From positions 1-39,001 of the forward strand of contig RZYW01000009.1 in the NCBI GenBank assembly GCA_009930175.1: a stretch of DNA of 39,001 bases, in the 5' to 3' direction. The stretch comes from Clostridia bacterium. GTDB taxonomy: Bacteria; Bacillota; Peptococcia; Peptococcales; SKKY01. Positions within the stretch are counted from its first letter, which is position 1. Each line of letters opens with the position of its first letter. The notes under the pieces were generated by a model. It made no database searches and was not told the origin of the DNA. It saw only the letters and a program-made list of their open reading frames with translations. The position numbers and the translations under genes are program-made. Below are positions 7,376 to 17,550 of this stretch, one piece after another.

Positions 7376-10300
7376 CTACATTTTCAGATAATCCTGAATT
7401 GTCTTTGTACTTACTAGTGTTTTATCAACTTCACAAACTCTGGCCTTTAAAAATGCTTTTGCAGTATCCAGAGAAGTAAAACAAGGAGTCCTGGTTTCCG
7501 CTGCAATTCTTCTCATCTTAAATCCTCTGGTAAGTTTATTCCTGGATTTTGTTGGTGTATTAATAATCAAATCAATCTGACCATTCTCTACCATGCTCAA
7601 AGACTCTTCTGTGACAACAACATCAAGGCCTTCTTTAGTGAAAAATTCTCCTGTAGCTTCGGTACAAAAAACTTCATACCCCATTTCAAGAAAATCCTTT
7701 ACAATTTCCTTTCCTTCTTCATAGTCTTTTTTAGCCAAAGCAACCATTACTTTCCCTGATAAAGGATAACGGACTCCTGTACCAATAAAAGCTTTATATA
7801 AAGCAGCTTCAAAATTAAGATCTATCCCAAGTACCTCTCCTGTTGACTTCATTTCAGGACCTAAAGTAGTTTCAACCTGAGTAAGCTTTTCAAAAGAAAA
7901 AACCGGGGCCTTAACAACAAAATATGGTTTTTCAGGGAACAACCCTTCCTGGTAACCCATGTCCCTAAGTTTTTTCCCAACCATAGCCAAAGTGGCAAGC
8001 TTAACCATGGGAACTCCAGTAACTTTACTCATAATTGGAACAGTACGACTTGCTCTTGGGTTTACTTCCAAAACATAAGCCTCTTCATCAGCAACTACAA
8101 ACTGAATATTAAAAATTCCAGATATTTTTAACGCCTTACCCAGCCTAATCGTATAATCAACAATCTTGTTTTTAACATTCTCAGAAATTGAATAAGAAGG
8201 ATAGGCCGACATTGAATCCCCTGAATGAACTCCAGCTCTTTCAATATGCTCCATAATCCCGGGAATTAATATTTCTTCCCCATCTCCAATGGCATCTACT
8301 TCAACTTCTTTTCCCAAAATATATTTATCTATCAGTACGGGATGTTCTGTTGAAAGATCCACAGCAGACTGAACATAATGAATTAATTCTTCTTTATCAT
8401 ATACAACCTGCATAGCCCTTCCCCCTAATACATAAGAAGGTCGAACCAAGAGAGGGAATCCTAACTCATCTGCAATCGCTTCAACTTCATCAACACTTTT
8501 AGCAGTCTTTCCCTGAGTCTGGGGAATTCCTAATTCCTTCATCATTTTCTCAAACTTTTCCCGGTCCTCCGCCATATCTATCATTTCAACAGGAGTTCCA
8601 AGAACTTTAACACCACTATACTCCAGCTTTTCAGCAAGATTTATTCCCGTCTGGCCAGCAAACTGTACCACTACTCCAGCGATATCAAGCTGCTCAACAA
8701 TATTCATAACCTTTTCAAAGTTAATTGGTTCGAAGAAAAGTTTATCCGAGGTATCAAAATCTGTGCTTACAGTTTCAGGGTTATTATTTACTATCACCGC
8801 CTGATATCCAGCCTCCTGAAGAGCCCAAACTGCATGGACGGAACAATAGTCAAACTCTATTCCCTGACCAATCCTGATAGGTCCCGAACCTAATACCAGT
8901 ACTTTTTTCTGATCATTTTTAATTAATTCATTTTCAGTTTCATAAGTTGAATAATAGTAAGGGGTAACAGCTTCAAATTCACCTGCACAAGTATCAACAA
9001 TTTTATATACAGGCTTCAAATTAATATTATCTCTTTCTTTACGAACTGCATCTTCACTAATACCTTTTATGGAAGCAATTTGTTTATCCGAAAAGCCCAT
9101 TCTCTTTGCTTCAATAATCAAATCATATTTTAATTTATTCCCTCTAAGTTTTTCTTCCATATCAACAATATTTTTTATCTTTGCGAGGAAAAAGGGATTA
9201 ATTTTTGTCAATTGCTGCAATTCTTTAATTGTATACTTCCTTCTTAAAGCCTCTGATAATGCATATAAACGCTCATCATCCGCATTCTCCAGCTTGTTTT
9301 CCAGCTTCATTTCAGACCACAGGCCTGTTTCTTTCAAAGTTAGTCCGGTAATTTTTAAATCTAAAGATTCAACACTTTTTAAGAGAGCTCCTTCAATGGT
9401 TCTTTCAATTCCCATAACCTCTCCCGTTGCCTTCATCTGGGTTCCAAGCTTACGGTCTCCCTCAGCAAATTTATCAAAAGGCCAACGTGGTATTTTACAT
9501 ACAACGTAATCAATACTTGGTTCAAAGCAAGCGCTGGTTTTTCCCGTAATAGGATTAGTAAGCTCATCTAAAGAGTATCCCAGAGCGATTTTTGCAGCAA
9601 TTTTAGCAATAGGATAACCAGTAGCCTTAGATGCAAGAGCAGATGAACGAGAAACCCTTGGATTCACCTCAATAACGACATAGTTTCCACTATACATATC
9701 TAAACCAAATTGAATATTACAGCCTCCCTCAACCTCAAGGGCACGTATAATTTTCAAGGATGCCGTTCTTAACATTTGAAAATCTTTATCAGTCAAAGTT
9801 TGTACTGGTGCAAAAACAATACTGTCACCTGTGTGAATTCCCAGTGGATCCAGGTTTTCCATACTACAAACAATAATACAATTGTTCTTACGATCACGCA
9901 TTACTTCAATTTCAATTTCCTTCCAGCCAAAAACACTTTGTTCAACCAAAACCTGATTAATACGGCTGGCTTTTATACCTCTGTTAACAATCTCCTGAAA
10001 CTCTTTTTCATCGTGAGCAATACCCCCACCAGTACCTCCAAGAGTATAGGCAGGACGGATTATCAAAGGAAATCCAACCTTATTCGCAAATTCTAAGGCA
10101 TTACTATAATCAGTAAAAATACCACTTTCAGGAATAGGCTCATTAATCTGCGTCATCATCTGCTTGAATTCATCTCTGTCCTCAGCCTTTTTAATAGCTT
10201 CAAGATTAGTACCAAGCAACTCAACTGCATATTTTTCAAGAATACCAGCCTCAGATAATTCTACTGCCATATTAAGCCCCGTCTGACCCCCAAGGCCAGG

Positions 10301-10561
10301 AATAATCCCATCGGGTCTTTCCTGAGCAATAATCTTTTCAATAGATTCAATATTTAAAGGTTCAATATAGACCCTGTCCGCTGTATTCTCATCTGTCATA
10401 ATCGTTGCCGGATTACTGTTAACGAGAACAACTTCGATACCCTCTTCTTTAATTGCTTTACAAGCCTGGGTACCTGCATAGTCAAACTCAGCAGCCTGAC
10501 CAATAATAATCGGCCCGGAACCTATAACCATAACTTTTTTTAAATCATCTCTTTTAGGCAT
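7376..10561 (-). CDS. carB: Carbamoyl-phosphate synthase, large (ammonia) subunit
   Basis: With CarA makes carbamoyl phosphate from bicarbonate, glutamine-derived ammonia and two ATP. The 1061 residues hold two homologous ATP-grasp synthetase halves (roughly 1-400 and 550-930), each opening with a GSGPI-type nucleotide loop ([13 protein letters not shown] and [13 protein letters not shown]), an oligomerisation region between them, and a C-terminal MGS-like allosteric domain from about 935. Its ATG overlaps the carA stop by 8 nt and follows AAGGAG by 6 nt, which should couple synthesis of the two subunits. It is the last gene of argCJBD-carAB. Only this CPSase is visible, so it may serve pyrimidines too, although its position puts it under arginine control. 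Confidence 0.97.
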   Translation of the reverse strand: MPKRDDLKKVMVIGSGPIIIGQAAEFDYAGTQACKAIKEEGIEVVLVNSNPATIMTDENTADRVYIEPLNIESIEKIIAQERPDGIIPGLGGQTGLNMAVELSEAGILEKYAVELLGTNLEAIKKAEDRDEFKQMMTQINEPIPESGIFTDYSNALEFANKVGFPLIIRPAYTLGGTGGGIAHDEKEFQEIVNRGIKASRINQVLVEQSVFGWKEIEIEVMRDRKNNCIIVCSMENLDPLGIHTGDSIVFAPVQTLTDKDFQMLRTASLKIIRALEVEGGCNIQFGLDMYSGNYVVIEVNPRVSRSSALASKATGYPIAKIAAKIALGYSLDELTNPITGKTSACFEPSIDYVVCKIPRWPFDKFAEGDRKLGTQMKATGEVMGIERTIEGALLKSVESLDLKITGLTLKETGLWSEMKLENKLENADDERLYALSEALRRKYTIKELQQLTKINPFFLAKIKNIVDMEEKLRGNKLKYDLIIEAKRMGFSDKQIASIKGISEDAVRKERDNINLKPVYKIVDTCAGEFEAVTPYYYSTYETENELIKNDQKKVLVLGSGPIRIGQGIEFDYCSVHAVWALQEAGYQAVIVNNNPETVSTDFDTSDKLFFEPINFEKVMNIVEQLDIAGVVVQFAGQTGINLAEKLEYSGVKVLGTPVEMIDMAEDREKFEKMMKELGIPQTQGKTAKSVDEVEAIADELGFPLLVRPSYVLGGRAMQVVYDKEELIHYVQSAVDLSTEHPVLIDKYILGKEVEVDAIGDGEEILIPGIMEHIERAGVHSGDSMSAYPSYSISENVKNKIVDYTIRLGKALKISGIFNIQFVVADEEAYVLEVNPRASRTVPIMSKVTGVPMVKLATLAMVGKKLRDMGYQEGLFPEKPYFVVKAPVFSFEKLTQVETTLGPEMKSTGEVLGIDLNFEAALYKAFIGTGVRYPLSGKVMVALAKKDYEEGKEIVKDFLEMGYEVFCTEATGEFFTKEGLDVVVTEESLSMVENGQIDLIINTPTKSRNKLTRGFKMRRIAAETRTPCFTSLDTAKAFLKARVCEVDKTLVSTKTIQDYLKM

Positions 10562-11615
10562 TTTTTACTCCTTCTATCAGCTTATAAAAATCATCAAACA
10601 AATACATAGAATCCGCAGGTCCAGGTGCTGCCTCAGGATGATATTGTACCGATAAAACCGGCAAAGTTTTATGACTTACTCCCTCAACAGTATTATCATT
10701 AAGATTTCTGTGAGAAACGTATAAGTCTGAGCCTAAAGACTCTTCCTTAACTGCATATCCATGATTCTGACTAGTTATAAATACCCTGTTACTTCTTAAG
10801 TCTTTAACTGGCTGATTAAGTCCCCGATGTCCAAACTTCATTTTATAAGTATCTGCACCTAGTGCCAGAGAAATTATTTGGTGTCCAAGGCAAATTCCAC
10901 AAATTGGTTTTTTCCCCAGGAAATACTTAACTATCTCAATTGCATTTTTTGCGTCTTTTGGGTCCCCTGGGCCATTCGAAAGAAAAATACCATCAGGATT
11001 TGCCTTCTCCAGTTCCTCAATAGTAGTCCAGGCAGGATAAACATCTACTGCGAAATTCTTTGATAGCAAACCCTTTAGAATACTTTGTTTAAGGCCCAAA
11101 TCAAGAACAGCAAGTTTTTTACCACCAGGATTTGGATATTTCAAAATCTTATCCGTTGTAACCATTTGAACCTGATTTCTTGAAAATTCCTCAAAATCTG
11201 TTTTACCCATATCATAAGCTGTGGTAATAATTCCCCTCATAGTGCCTTTGTTACGCAAATGCCTGGTTAAAGCCCTGGTGTCAACTCCCTCAAGGCCAAC
11301 TATCTTATGTGATGCCAAAAATTCTTCAAGACTTTCACTAGCCCTGTAATTTTCATAAAACATACTTTTTTCTCTAACTACAAAACCTCTTACATGGGAT
11401 TTGAGAGACTCTTTATCATCTATGTTAATTCCATAGTTGCCAATAAGAGGATAGGTCATAATTACAATCTGTCCGTAATAAGAAGGATCTGTAAGCACTT
11501 CTTGATATCCTGTCATCCCTGTATTAAAAACTACTTCTCCCTGGTTCTTCCCCATGTAGCCAAATACTTTTCCTGGGAAGCATGTGCCATCTTCCAATAT
11601 TAATACACCAGACAC
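10554..11615 (-). CDS. carA: Carbamoyl-phosphate synthase, small (glutaminase) subunit
   Basis: Class I glutamine amidotransferase that frees ammonia from glutamine and channels it to CarB. The catalytic nucleophile is Cys242 in GICLGHQ, with His326 and Glu328 in [11 protein letters not shown]; the N-terminal half is the CPSase small-chain domain. The start is GTG: GGGAGG lies 10 nt upstream, and the GTG shares one base with the argD stop (TAGTG). It overlaps carB by 8 nt. The 353-residue length is normal for the arginine-linked enzymes of Firmicutes. Confidence 0.96.
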   Translation of the reverse strand: MSGVLILEDGTCFPGKVFGYMGKNQGEVVFNTGMTGYQEVLTDPSYYGQIVIMTYPLIGNYGINIDDKESLKSHVRGFVVREKSMFYENYRASESLEEFLASHKIVGLEGVDTRALTRHLRNKGTMRGIITTAYDMGKTDFEEFSRNQVQMVTTDKILKYPNPGGKKLAVLDLGLKQSILKGLLSKNFAVDVYPAWTTIEELEKANPDGIFLSNGPGDPKDAKNAIEIVKYFLGKKPICGICLGHQIISLALGADTYKMKFGHRGLNQPVKDLRSNRVFITSQNHGYAVKEESLGSDLYVSHRNLNDNTVEGVSHKTLPVLSVQYHPEAAPGPADSMYLFDDFYKLIEGVKNA

Positions 11616-12796
11616 TAAGCGCTCACCTCCCTAAAAACTTCCTCTAAAGCCTTTATTACAATATCAATTTCCTCATATTTTACATTCAAAGGAGGAACAA
11701 ATCTTAAAGTCTTTCCTCCAATAGCATTAATCAAAATATTTTTCTCAAGCATTTTGCTTACAATTTCTCCCGCATCCTTAGGATAATCTAAGCCCACCAT
11801 TAAACCTTTGCCTTTAACTTTGCCAGGAAACAAAAATTGTTCCTTAAGTTTCCCTAGTTGCTCACGCATATATTGACCCTTTTCCTGAACTTCTCTAAGA
11901 AAATCTTCACAAAAAATAACCTGGCAGACATTTAAAGCAACATTCGTAACAAGAGGATTTCCACCAAAAGTAGAAGCATGATCTCCAGGCTGAAAGATTT
12001 CAGCCACCTCATCCTTTGCAAGCATTGCACCAATTGGTACTCCACCCCCGAGACCTTTAGCCAAAGTTATAATGTCTGGTTGAAAATCATAATTCTGGAA
12101 ACCAAAAGCCTTTCCTGTGCGTCCAACACCAGTCTGCACTTCATCAATTATGAGAAGAAGATTATGTTTTTTGCACAAGTCCTTTACACCTTTGAAAAAG
12201 TCCTCAGAAGGCTCGTTGATGCCTCCTTCACCTTGAATAGGTTCAAGCATAATTGCACAAGTTTTTTCAGATATCTGAGCCTGGATAGACTCAAGATCAT
12301 TAAAGACAGCATATTTAAATCCTGTTAGAACAGGAATAAATGATTTTTGATATTTTTCCTGACCCGTAGCAGCTAATGCACCCATCGTTCTGCCATGAAA
12401 AGACTGGATTGCAGAAATTATTTCATACCTTCCATTCCCCCATTTACGAGCAAGCTTTATAGCACCCTCATTTGCCTCAGCACCACTATTACAAAAGAAA
12501 GCCTTATCCATGCCCGCTGCCATACATAAAAGCTCTGCCAGATCAATTTGAGGCTCAATCCAATACAAATTAGAACAATGAATAAGTTTTTCACTTTGTT
12601 CCCTTAAAGCCTTATTAACAATCTCACTGTTATGTCCCAAAGAATTAACAGCAATACCAGCAACAAAGTCTAAATATTTATTTCCATCAGTATCATAAAC
12701 CCAAGAGCCTTCACCTTTTTCCAATACAACAGGGAGACGTCCATAGGTATTCATAATATACTTTTTACCTTTGGCAATTTTTTCTTCCATTTTCAT
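11615..12796 (-). CDS. argD: Acetylornithine aminotransferase
   Basis: PLP-dependent class III aminotransferase that converts N-acetylglutamate semialdehyde and glutamate to N-acetylornithine and 2-oxoglutarate. The PLP-binding lysine is Lys247 in ITLAKGLGGG, with Asp218 in IIDEVQTGVGRTG and the GAEANE loop near 106. The ATG shares one base with the argB stop (TAATG), and the carA GTG likewise touches its stop, so translation through argB-argD-carA is probably coupled. It could also serve in lysine synthesis, as ArgD does in some bacteria; the operon points to arginine. Confidence 0.96.
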   Translation of the reverse strand: MKMEEKIAKGKKYIMNTYGRLPVVLEKGEGSWVYDTDGNKYLDFVAGIAVNSLGHNSEIVNKALREQSEKLIHCSNLYWIEPQIDLAELLCMAAGMDKAFFCNSGAEANEGAIKLARKWGNGRYEIISAIQSFHGRTMGALAATGQEKYQKSFIPVLTGFKYAVFNDLESIQAQISEKTCAIMLEPIQGEGGINEPSEDFFKGVKDLCKKHNLLLIIDEVQTGVGRTGKAFGFQNYDFQPDIITLAKGLGGGVPIGAMLAKDEVAEIFQPGDHASTFGGNPLVTNVALNVCQVIFCEDFLREVQEKGQYMREQLGKLKEQFLFPGKVKGKGLMVGLDYPKDAGEIVSKMLEKNILINAIGGKTLRFVPPLNVKYEEIDIVIKALEEVFREVSA

Positions 12797-13683
12797 TAAA
12801 GATTTTCCCCCTCAACAAACATAGTACCAACACCCTTATCAGTGAATATTTCCAGCAATAAGGCGTGAAGTAAAGTACCATTAACAATATGGGCAGATGA
12901 TACTCCATTTTCAATTGCTTCCATACAACATTCAATTTTAGGAATCATCCCTCCAGAGATAGTCCCATCAGCAATCATTCTTTTCGCCGAAGCCTGGTCA
13001 ACTCTGGAAATCAATTTCCCTTCCTTATCCAGTACACCATCAATATCAGTGAGCAAAAATAACTTCTCAGCATTTAAACTCGCTGCAACACTTCCTGCTG
13101 CATAATCCGCATTAATATTATAAGACTGTCCTTTTTCATCAACACCAACGGGAGCAATTACCGGAATATATTTATCATTAATAGCCTTGTCAATTAGTGC
13201 AGGATTAACCTTTTCAACCTCACCAACAAATCCCAAATCGTAAATTTTTCCATCAATTTCCGCCATTTTCTTTTTTGCAAGAAGTGTCTGTCCATCAATC
13301 CCACTAAATCCAAGAGCCTTTATTCCATTATTTTCAAAAAGGGCAACAACTTCCTTGTTAACCTTGCCAATCAAGACCATCTGAACTACTTCCATGACCT
13401 TCTCATCAGTCACTCTCAAACCCTGAATAAATTTACTTTCAGAACCAGTCTTGGCAAGCCACTCATTTATGTCCGGACCACCACCATGAACAATTACAGG
13501 ATTTATTCCAACATACTTCATTAAAATAATATCATTAATAACCTGTTGTTTAAGTTCATCATCAACCATAGCATTCCCGCCATATTTAATTACAAAGGTT
13601 TTTCCAGAAAACTTTTTTATATATGGAAGAGCTTCAATTAATATTTTAGCCTTATCTCCAGGTGTAAGCTTACTCATATTCAT
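12796..13683 (-). CDS. argB: Acetylglutamate kinase
   Basis: Phosphorylates N-acetylglutamate at its side-chain carboxyl, often the arginine-inhibited step in organisms with the cyclic pathway. The amino acid kinase fold shows KYGGNAM near residue 30, VHGGGPDIN near 65 and the NINADYAAG nucleotide-side motif. The frame is open from 13713 inside the end of argJ, but TAGGAGT lies 7 nt before the ATG at 13683, giving MNMSKLTPGDKA and 295 residues. The N-terminal helix before the kinase core is the kind linked to hexamer formation and arginine inhibition, which suggests feedback control (inference). Confidence 0.95.
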   Translation of the reverse strand: MNMSKLTPGDKAKILIEALPYIKKFSGKTFVIKYGGNAMVDDELKQQVINDIILMKYVGINPVIVHGGGPDINEWLAKTGSESKFIQGLRVTDEKVMEVVQMVLIGKVNKEVVALFENNGIKALGFSGIDGQTLLAKKKMAEIDGKIYDLGFVGEVEKVNPALIDKAINDKYIPVIAPVGVDEKGQSYNINADYAAGSVAASLNAEKLFLLTDIDGVLDKEGKLISRVDQASAKRMIADGTISGGMIPKIECCMEAIENGVSSAHIVNGTLLHALLLEIFTDKGVGTMFVEGENL

Positions 13684-13693
13684 TTCAATACTC

Positions 13694-14899
13694 CTAACTA
13701 CGATATTCCGCATTTATTTTTATATATTCATATGAAAGATCACAGGTCCAGGCAACAGCATTTTCAGAACCGATATTCAAATTACAAACAATCTCTATTT
13801 CTCTTTTTTTCAAGATTTCTAAAGCTGCGTCTTCATCGAAAACCATAGCTTTTCCCTGTTTAGCCATCATTAAATCCCCAAGAAAAATATCACATTTTGA
13901 AGGATCTATTTCAGCACCTGAATATCCAAGGGCGGTTATAATTCTGCCCCAATTAGCATCCTCACCAAAAAATGCAGTCTTTACCAGGCTGGATGTAGAT
14001 ATACTTCTTGCAGCCTTTCTTGCATCATCCTTAGTAAGAGCATTTAACACTTTAATCGTCAGAAGTTTAGTTGCACCTTCACCATCATTTACAATAGCAA
14101 TAGACATCTTCTCACAAATTTTACGCACTACATCTTTAAATTTAAGATACTCTTCAGTATTTTTCTCAATTACCAGATTACCCGCTTCACCGTTAGCCAA
14201 AATACAAACCATATCATTTGTACTTGTATCTCCATCAACAGAAATCATATTAAAAGTATCATCAATTACATCCTTAAAAATATCTTTTAGGGCATCTTTG
14301 CTCACCGCAGCATCTGTAGTAAGAAATCCAAGCATAGTAGCCATATTAGGATGAATCATCCCCGACCCCTTAGCCATTCCACCAATTCTTACAGTTTTCC
14401 CTCCAAGTTCAAACTCATAGGCAAACTCTTTATTCACAGTATCTGTTGTCATAATAGCAAGGCTGGCATCTGTTCCACCTTCCTCAGAGAGGTGGTTTTT
14501 TATTTCTTTTATACCAGCTTCAATTTTATCCATAGGAAGATATACCCCTATAACCCCAGTAGAAGCTACAATAATATCCTTTGCATCAATTCCCAATACA
14601 CTGGCAGTTAAAGAAGTCATTTTTAGAGCATCTGTCTTCCCTTGATCTCCGGTACAAGCGTTAGCACATCCGCTATTCACAATAATTGCCTGTGCCTCAT
14701 TATTTCCAAGATTCTCTTCTGAAACAAAAAGTGGTGGTGCCTTAAATTTATTTTTTGTATAAACCGCTGAAGCAATTCCTTTTTTTACAGAATAGATTAC
14801 AGCAAGATCTTTTTTCTTACTTCCTGGTTTAACACCAACATTTATTCCTGCCGCTAAAAATCCCTGAGGTGCAGTCACCCCACCATTTATTTTTTTCAT
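13694..14899 (-). CDS. argJ: Bifunctional glutamate N-acetyltransferase / ornithine acetyltransferase
   Basis: Transfers acetyl from N-acetylornithine to glutamate, recycling the acetyl group and releasing ornithine; the bifunctional form also uses acetyl-CoA. The precursor of 401 residues cleaves itself before Thr188 in KGSGMIHPNMATML to give alpha and beta chains, and that motif is intact. The GDTSTND stretch of the beta chain is also present. AGGAGG precedes the ATG. With argJ present and no argA or argE here, the cyclic pathway is indicated. Whether it is mono- or bifunctional cannot be decided from sequence alone. Confidence 0.96.
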   Translation of the reverse strand: MKKINGGVTAPQGFLAAGINVGVKPGSKKKDLAVIYSVKKGIASAVYTKNKFKAPPLFVSEENLGNNEAQAIIVNSGCANACTGDQGKTDALKMTSLTASVLGIDAKDIIVASTGVIGVYLPMDKIEAGIKEIKNHLSEEGGTDASLAIMTTDTVNKEFAYEFELGGKTVRIGGMAKGSGMIHPNMATMLGFLTTDAAVSKDALKDIFKDVIDDTFNMISVDGDTSTNDMVCILANGEAGNLVIEKNTEEYLKFKDVVRKICEKMSIAIVNDGEGATKLLTIKVLNALTKDDARKAARSISTSSLVKTAFFGEDANWGRIITALGYSGAEIDPSKCDIFLGDLMMAKQGKAMVFDEDAALEILKKREIEIVCNLNIGSENAVAWTCDLSYEYIKINAEYRS

Positions 14900-14912
14900 T
14901 AACTTATTCCTC

Positions 14913-15953
14913 CTAAGGATATACTGGTAAAAAGTCTATACCTGTTTTTTCAGGTAATCCAAACATCAGATTCATATTTTGAACCGCCTGTCCTGATGCA
15001 CCTTTAATTAAATTATCTATTGCCGATACAACTATTAATTTATTACCCTCACCAGCCTTAACCAGTCCGATATCGCAAAAATTAGATGCAGATACCAATT
15101 TTGTTTGAGGTAATTTATCTTTCCTGACTCTAACAAAAAACTCATTATCATAAAAATCATCATATAATTTATACAAATCTTCAATACTATAATTTTCATT
15201 TAAATCTACATATATAGTAGAAAGAATTCCTCTAGTCATAGGCAGAAGATGGGGACTAAAAATTACCTGAAGATTCTCCAGCCCAGATGCGGCAACAAGC
15301 TCCTGTTTAATCTCTGGTGTATGACGATGTTTCCCAAGATTATAAGCATAAAAATTCTCATTTATTTCTGGATAATGAGTATGGTCTGCAGCTTTTTTAC
15401 CTGCTCCAGAAACCCCAGACTTACTATCGGCTATAACAGCCCCTTCAACAATCATCTTATTTTTCAGCAAAGGATACAGTCCAAGAATTATACTCGTTGG
15501 ATAACACCCTGGATTAGCAATTAAATCTGTATCTTTTATATCTTCTCTATATAACTCTGGAAGTCCATATACTGCATCCTTAAAATATTCTGGACATGAA
15601 TGTTTAACTCCATACCATTCTTCATAAATATCTAAATCTCTCAGACGAAAATCCGCAGATAAATCGATAATTTTTACTTTTCCCTTTATTTTTGCAACAA
15701 TTTCAGAAGCAGTACCATGAGGAAGAGCCAAAAATACAACGTCAAGACCCTCAACAAATTTTTCCGGATTATCAAGGCCTTCATCAACCATATCTATAAC
15801 TTTAAAAAGATGACTATGATTCTCAAAAATCTGACAATCCTTATTACTTCTGGATGCAACTCTTTTAATATTTACCTTCGGATGAGAATACAATAACCTT
15901 ATTAACTCCGCCCCCGTATATCCAGTTACTCCAATAATACCTGCCTGAATCAT
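14913..15953 (-). CDS. argC: N-acetyl-gamma-glutamyl-phosphate reductase
   Basis: NADPH-dependent reduction of N-acetylglutamyl phosphate to the semialdehyde. The Rossmann motif GVTGYTGAELIRLL opens the protein, Cys150 in NPGCYPTS is the thioester nucleophile, and HRHTPEI supplies the catalytic His. The frame extends upstream to 16016, but that part covers the promoter and operator. AAGGAG is 10 nt before the ATG at 15953, giving 346 residues, the family norm. First gene of argCJBD-carAB, transcribed from a promoter overlaid by ARG boxes. Confidence 0.95.
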   Translation of the reverse strand: MIQAGIIGVTGYTGAELIRLLYSHPKVNIKRVASRSNKDCQIFENHSHLFKVIDMVDEGLDNPEKFVEGLDVVFLALPHGTASEIVAKIKGKVKIIDLSADFRLRDLDIYEEWYGVKHSCPEYFKDAVYGLPELYREDIKDTDLIANPGCYPTSIILGLYPLLKNKMIVEGAVIADSKSGVSGAGKKAADHTHYPEINENFYAYNLGKHRHTPEIKQELVAASGLENLQVIFSPHLLPMTRGILSTIYVDLNENYSIEDLYKLYDDFYDNEFFVRVRKDKLPQTKLVSASNFCDIGLVKAGEGNKLIVVSAIDNLIKGASGQAVQNMNLMFGLPEKTGIDFLPVYP

Positions 15954-15983
15954 AAATTCATCACTCCTTAAACTTGTCTTATT

Positions 15984-16012
15984 ATTATACATAATTATGC
16001 ATATATATACAA
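15984..16012 (-). promoter_or_regulatory. argC operon promoter
   Basis: TTGTAT (16007-16012) and a perfect TATAAT (15984-15989) are 17 bp apart on the minus strand, with a predicted leader of about 24 nt. Spacing and sequence match the argF promoter base for base over much of the spacer. Confidence 0.75.
15988..16011. promoter_or_regulatory. Overlapping ArgR/AhrC boxes at argC
   Basis: TGCATATATATACA (15998-16011) is a perfect fit to the ARG-box core TGNATWWWWATNCA. TACATAATTATGCA (15988-16001) fits with one mismatch and overlaps it by four bases. Together they cover the space between -35 and -10, the position for direct repression. Confidence 0.75.
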
Positions 16013-16022
16013 ACATTTTGTT

Positions 16023-16050
16023 AAAAAAAAACCTGACAATAAGTCAAGTT
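16023..16050 (-). terminator. Intrinsic terminator after the HD-GYP gene
   Basis: On the minus strand AACTTGAC (16043-16050) pairs with GTCAGGTT (16030-16037, one G-U pair) around a 5-nt loop, followed by nine T residues. It begins directly at the HD-GYP stop codon and separates the amr unit from the argC promoter. Confidence 0.85.
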
Positions 16051-17094
16051 TTATACTAGGTCCATAAGTTCTCTTTTATTCTCTGGTAATATTTCATTAA
16101 TAAATAATGTTCTTTCTTCCATTAAATTAACTCTCTTAAACTGAGAAAGTCTTGCCCCATATCTATCAGCAATTTCCATTACTTCAGGGCGGCTTGGCAA
16201 GCCATCTGAAAGCCTTAAAACAACAGCATATCGAAGATTGCTCAGTCTAACAAAAGATCCCACTGGAAAGGGAGCCACATGTTTTGTGAAAATATCCACC
16301 AATTTCGGATCAAACATTGTTCTTGTTAAACTCATAATTTTTTCAAGTGCCTGGTAAGGATACATTCTTTCTTTTTCCAAGTTCATAAAAGATAAATTAT
16401 CATAATAATTCGCAATAGCAACAATTTTAGAATACTCTTGTATTTCGTCCCCACTTATTTTTCTTGGGTACCCCGTCCCTTCATAATTTTCATGATGTTG
16501 AAATGCAATATGAGCAACCTGGGCCTTTATTTCAGGAATCTTCTTAAGAATTTCAAAGCCTTTTTCAGTATGCCCTTCACCTTCATCCTCTATTTTCCCA
16601 ATATCATGAAGCATAGCTCCTAAAGCAAGATCTTTTATTTGGAAATCATTATAGCCCAAGTACTTTCCTATTAGAATAGAAAGAACTGCTACATTTAAAC
16701 TGTGAACAAATAATTTAATTTTATCGCTATAAAAGTCCACCCCAGAAACAATTAAGTTCTTGCTACTTGTAACATCCTCAAGAACTTTATTGATTATATT
16801 GTGAATTTCTTTACTATCAATATCCTTACCACTTTTAATTCTGCCATGCATGTCCATCATTACCCTGACAAAATTAACTTTTACACTATCACTCACCAAA
16901 TCTTCTTTTTCTATTTCTTTTTCAAGAAGCTCATCTTTTACATAAACAAAAGGCAGACCCATGTCCTCAAGCCTTTTAACATATAGTTTTTTAACTACGG
17001 TGCCTTCTTTAAGTAAAAGTCTGCCTTCCTTGTCATAAACATTCTTAGCTATAATCTGGCCATCTTTAATATCCTCGATGGCAATTGATCTCAT
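16051..17094 (-). CDS. HD-GYP domain protein (cyclic di-GMP phosphodiesterase family)
   Basis: Expected to bind or hydrolyse cyclic di-GMP in the cytoplasm. Residues 1-55 form a small beta-rich N-terminal region common in Clostridia HD-GYP proteins. The HD-GYP core spans about 120-275: His131, HDIGK (163-167), His175 and HHENYEGTGYP (200-210) are present. The last metal ligand, normally Asp in a VADVYDAL context, appears to be Asn229 (IANYYDNL), and the usual TSDRPY stretch is replaced by SFMNLEKER. The enzyme may therefore be weak, altered or a binding protein only. A C-terminal tail of about 70 residues follows, with no recognised domain. No signal peptide or membrane segment is seen. It is the last gene of the amr unit, 22 bp after cheW. 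Confidence 0.87.
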   Translation of the reverse strand: MRSIAIEDIKDGQIIAKNVYDKEGRLLLKEGTVVKKLYVKRLEDMGLPFVYVKDELLEKEIEKEDLVSDSVKVNFVRVMMDMHGRIKSGKDIDSKEIHNIINKVLEDVTSSKNLIVSGVDFYSDKIKLFVHSLNVAVLSILIGKYLGYNDFQIKDLALGAMLHDIGKIEDEGEGHTEKGFEILKKIPEIKAQVAHIAFQHHENYEGTGYPRKISGDEIQEYSKIVAIANYYDNLSFMNLEKERMYPYQALEKIMSLTRTMFDPKLVDIFTKHVAPFPVGSFVRLSNLRYAVVLRLSDGLPSRPEVMEIADRYGARLSQFKRVNLMEERTLFINEILPENKRELMDLV

Positions 17095-17116
17095 CTAAAA
17101 CTTTCCCACCTAATCT

Positions 17117-17530
17117 TTATTGAAGTATTTTTTCCAAGTCTATCAATTTTACCAGTCTTTCCTCCAACTTGGCAATACCAAATATATAATTTTTTTCTTT
17201 ATCTTCACCAATTCCCTCTTGCCTGTCAATTTGATCTTCTTCAATTTTTATAATTTCAGACACAGAATCAACTTTAAAACCATAGATTTTTTCACCTAAA
17301 GAAGCAACAATAATTCTTGTTCTGTCATCATCAGCAGATTCTTCCATTCCCAATATTTTTTTCATTGAAATAATTGGAATAACCTTCCCCCTGATATTTG
17401 TAACTCCAAGAATGTAAGCTGAAGTATTTGGCATTGCAGTTAATTCCTGCATCCTAATAATTTCATTTACGTTCATTATTTCCAAACCAAAATCCTCATT
17501 GTTTAATCTAAAAATTACTTCCTGAACCAT
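17117..17530 (-). CDS. cheW: CheW-like chemotaxis coupling protein
   Basis: A stand-alone CheW domain of 137 residues, the scaffold that normally links receptors to the kinase CheA. It shows the family pattern: an N-terminal beta strand region (FRLNNEDFGLEI), the segment ILGVTNIRGKVIPIISM near residues 41-57 that contacts partners, and a C-terminal strand ending LVKLIDLEKIL. AGGAGG precedes the ATG. It is an orphan here: no cheA, receptor or cheY is nearby. It lies 20 bp after amrS and before an HD-GYP gene, suggesting a link to signalling rather than to a full chemotaxis operon. Confidence 0.92.
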   Translation of the reverse strand: MVQEVIFRLNNEDFGLEIMNVNEIIRMQELTAMPNTSAYILGVTNIRGKVIPIISMKKILGMEESADDDRTRIIVASLGEKIYGFKVDSVSEIIKIEEDQIDRQEGIGEDKEKNYIFGIAKLEERLVKLIDLEKILQ

Positions 17531-17550
17531 TTCCTTCTCCTCCTAAAATA

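Noticed and set aside
9069-9509. 146-codon plus-strand frame inside carB
   Set aside because: Longest of the antisense frames, but the carB protein is intact across it and the antisense product looks like a random Phe/Ser-rich translation.
15954-16016. Longer argC beginning at 16016
   Set aside because: The added codons cover the TATAAT box and the ARG boxes, and the extra residues are not part of the family.
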